From the NCBI GenBank assembly GCA_036265535.1, contig DATAOV010000116.1, positions 1 to 14,243 on the forward strand: DNA of 14,243 nucleotides, written 5' to 3'. Source of the DNA: AC-32 sp036265535 (GTDB taxonomy: Bacteria > Actinomycetota > Thermoleophilia > Gaiellales > Gaiellaceae). A program made the position numbers and the translations under genes. This document shows, piece by piece, positions 13,644 through 14,243 of the stretch (positions are counted from its first letter, which is position 1; each line of letters begins with the position of its first letter). The notes beneath the pieces are model-generated. The model had not been told where the DNA came from. It saw only the letters and a program-made list of their open reading frames with translations, and ran no database searches.

Positions 13644-13700
13644 ACCACTCCGGCTTGTAGCCGTGGGGCACGGGCGACCGGGTGCAGGCGCATAGACAGC

Positions 13701-13726
13701 GGCGGCGGGCTTCACGGCTCGCCGCC
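13701..13726. terminator. GC-rich stem-loop after the TolB-like gene
   Basis: GGCGGCG (13701-13707) pairs perfectly with CGCCGCC (13720-13726) around a 12-base loop, 57 bases beyond the stop at 13643. It also lies beyond the 3' end of the minus-strand VOC remnant, so it could serve both directions. No T-run follows. Confidence 0.4.
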
Positions 13727-13749
13727 CGGCCTCTTCCCGGACGACTTCT

Positions 13750-13927
13750 ACCGGCGGGGTCGTCGTCGCTCAGGAAGAGTTCCCGGAACTCGATCGCGTG
13801 GTCGCCCTCCCATGTACTCGTGAGACCGAGCGCGCTCAGGGCGGTTTCATAGAACCTTCGGCTCGCGGCTAGGTCATGAAACTCGCAGGTGGACGTGGTC
13901 GATGAGTAGGCCGTACTCGTCGCTCAT
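13750..13927 (-). pseudogene. Frameshifted, truncated VOC (glyoxalase-family) gene remnant
   Basis: From ATG 13927 the minus strand reads MSDEYGLLIDHVHLRVS and then stops at TGA 13876-13874. Dropping one base gives DLAASRRFYETALSALGL and further on IEFRELFLSDDDPAG (13875-13750). The joined text is a typical start of a cytoplasmic glyoxalase/bleomycin-resistance-type protein: IDHVHLRVSDLAASRRFYETAL. After 13750 the family similarity is lost, and the expected C-terminal half with its second metal-ligand strand is missing. One extra base near 13876 explains the break, which may be real decay or an assembly error; the missing C-terminal half argues for decay. It is not closely similar to the exported VOC gene at 9643. 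Confidence 0.6.
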
Positions 13928-14089
13928 GCTGTTGAGGATGCGCCAGGGGATTGATCAGTTGGGTCTAGGAAGGAGACCTCGCCTGCGCCAGTGTTCGGGA
14001 ATGTCACCCGAGTTGCGGCGAGACGGCGTCACGGCGTTCACGGCAGGAGGGGGCGGTTAACGCTCGGACTGCTGTTATCGTCGACGGCC
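13928..14089. other. Short spacer between the VOC remnant and the last gene
   Basis: No gene is seen in these 162 bases. AGGAGGGGG at 14045-14053 resembles a ribosome-binding site, but no start codon follows at a suitable distance. TTATCG (14075-14080) could be a weak -10 for the GTG at 14090. Confidence 0.25.
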
Positions 14090-14243
14090 GTGCGGGAGGG
14101 CTCGGGACAGCTTGTCCTTCGGGAAGTCGAAGATCGTGATCTCAGCGTCCTGTTCGAGCACTCGACGGATCGCGAGGCGATCCGGATGGCCGCGTTCACT
14201 TCGCCGGATCCCGATGATCGATCCAGCTTCGACCGACGGTGGG
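14090..14243 (+). CDS. GNAT-family N-acetyltransferase, N-terminal part, runs off the window
   Basis: From GTG 14090 the frame stays open to the window edge (51 codons). It reads LVLREVEDRDLSVLFEHSTD (residues 8-27), then REAIRMAAFTSPDPDDRSSF, ending DRRW. This is the first strand and helix of a GNAT domain of the kind that begins LRLREVxxxDLPxxFEHQxD. The acetyl-CoA motif is beyond the edge. There is no Shine-Dalgarno sequence before the GTG, and an open upstream extension exists, so the start is tentative. Confidence 0.65.
   Translation, partial: MREGSGQLVLREVEDRDLSVLFEHSTDREAIRMAAFTSPDPDDRSSFDRRW

Overview
The window is high-GC DNA with strong third-position G/C bias, many GTG starts and several genes that lack a Shine-Dalgarno sequence. 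This suggests an actinobacterium; the mix of small secreted proteins, twin Ruv genes and ArsR/SRPBCC pairs would suit a soil Thermoleophilia/Gaiellales-type lineage. That placement is inference, since there is no rRNA or marker tree here. No prophage, transposase, CRISPR array or tRNA was found. It reads as chromosome with a conserved DNA-repair core and a less conserved right half.

Left part (1-4322). The window opens inside a 62-bp tandem repeat that ends 1 nt beyond the stop of a small membrane protein gene (165-446, minus). A divergent unrecognised gene follows (482-940). Next is an ArsR repressor/SRPBCC pair (976-1751) whose promoter and start codon are covered by two tandem GTAAG-N6-CTTAC dyads. 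This pair converges on, and overlaps by 4 bp, a MocR/PdxR-type regulator (1748-3148, minus). A GGTCCAC-N15-GTGGACC inverted repeat lies over that regulator's start. A seven-bladed YVTN-type beta-propeller gene is divergent from it (3244-4164). The gap 4165-4322 between convergent genes is rich in dyads.

Core (4323-6748, minus). ruvC, ruvA, ruvB and a 103-aa unknown gene form one tightly packed operon encoding the Holliday-junction machinery. ruvA has no ribosome-binding site of its own. It is preceded by an 8-codon reading frame with a good one, whose stop overlaps the ruvA start.

Right part (6749-14243). A 64-aa secreted peptide gene lies divergent from ruvC. It is followed by a two-gene operon for a secreted 174-aa unknown protein and a Tat-exported ferritin-like protein (7299-8935). 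A small frameshifted gene comes next (9063-9342), then an exported protein made of two near-duplicate VOC (glyoxalase-fold) units (9643-10860). Two minus-strand genes follow: a GlcG/HbpS-like protein and a GNAT acetyltransferase. A secreted TolB-like propeller (12663-13643), a frameshifted VOC remnant (13750-13927) and the start of another GNAT gene (14090 to the edge) finish the window.

I see no clear multi-gene defence or biosynthetic system. The best leads are regulatory: the tandem ArsR dyads, the mini-ORF coupling of ruvA, and the MocR dyad. The exported VOC duplication and the secreted-protein/ferritin pair are also worth checking.
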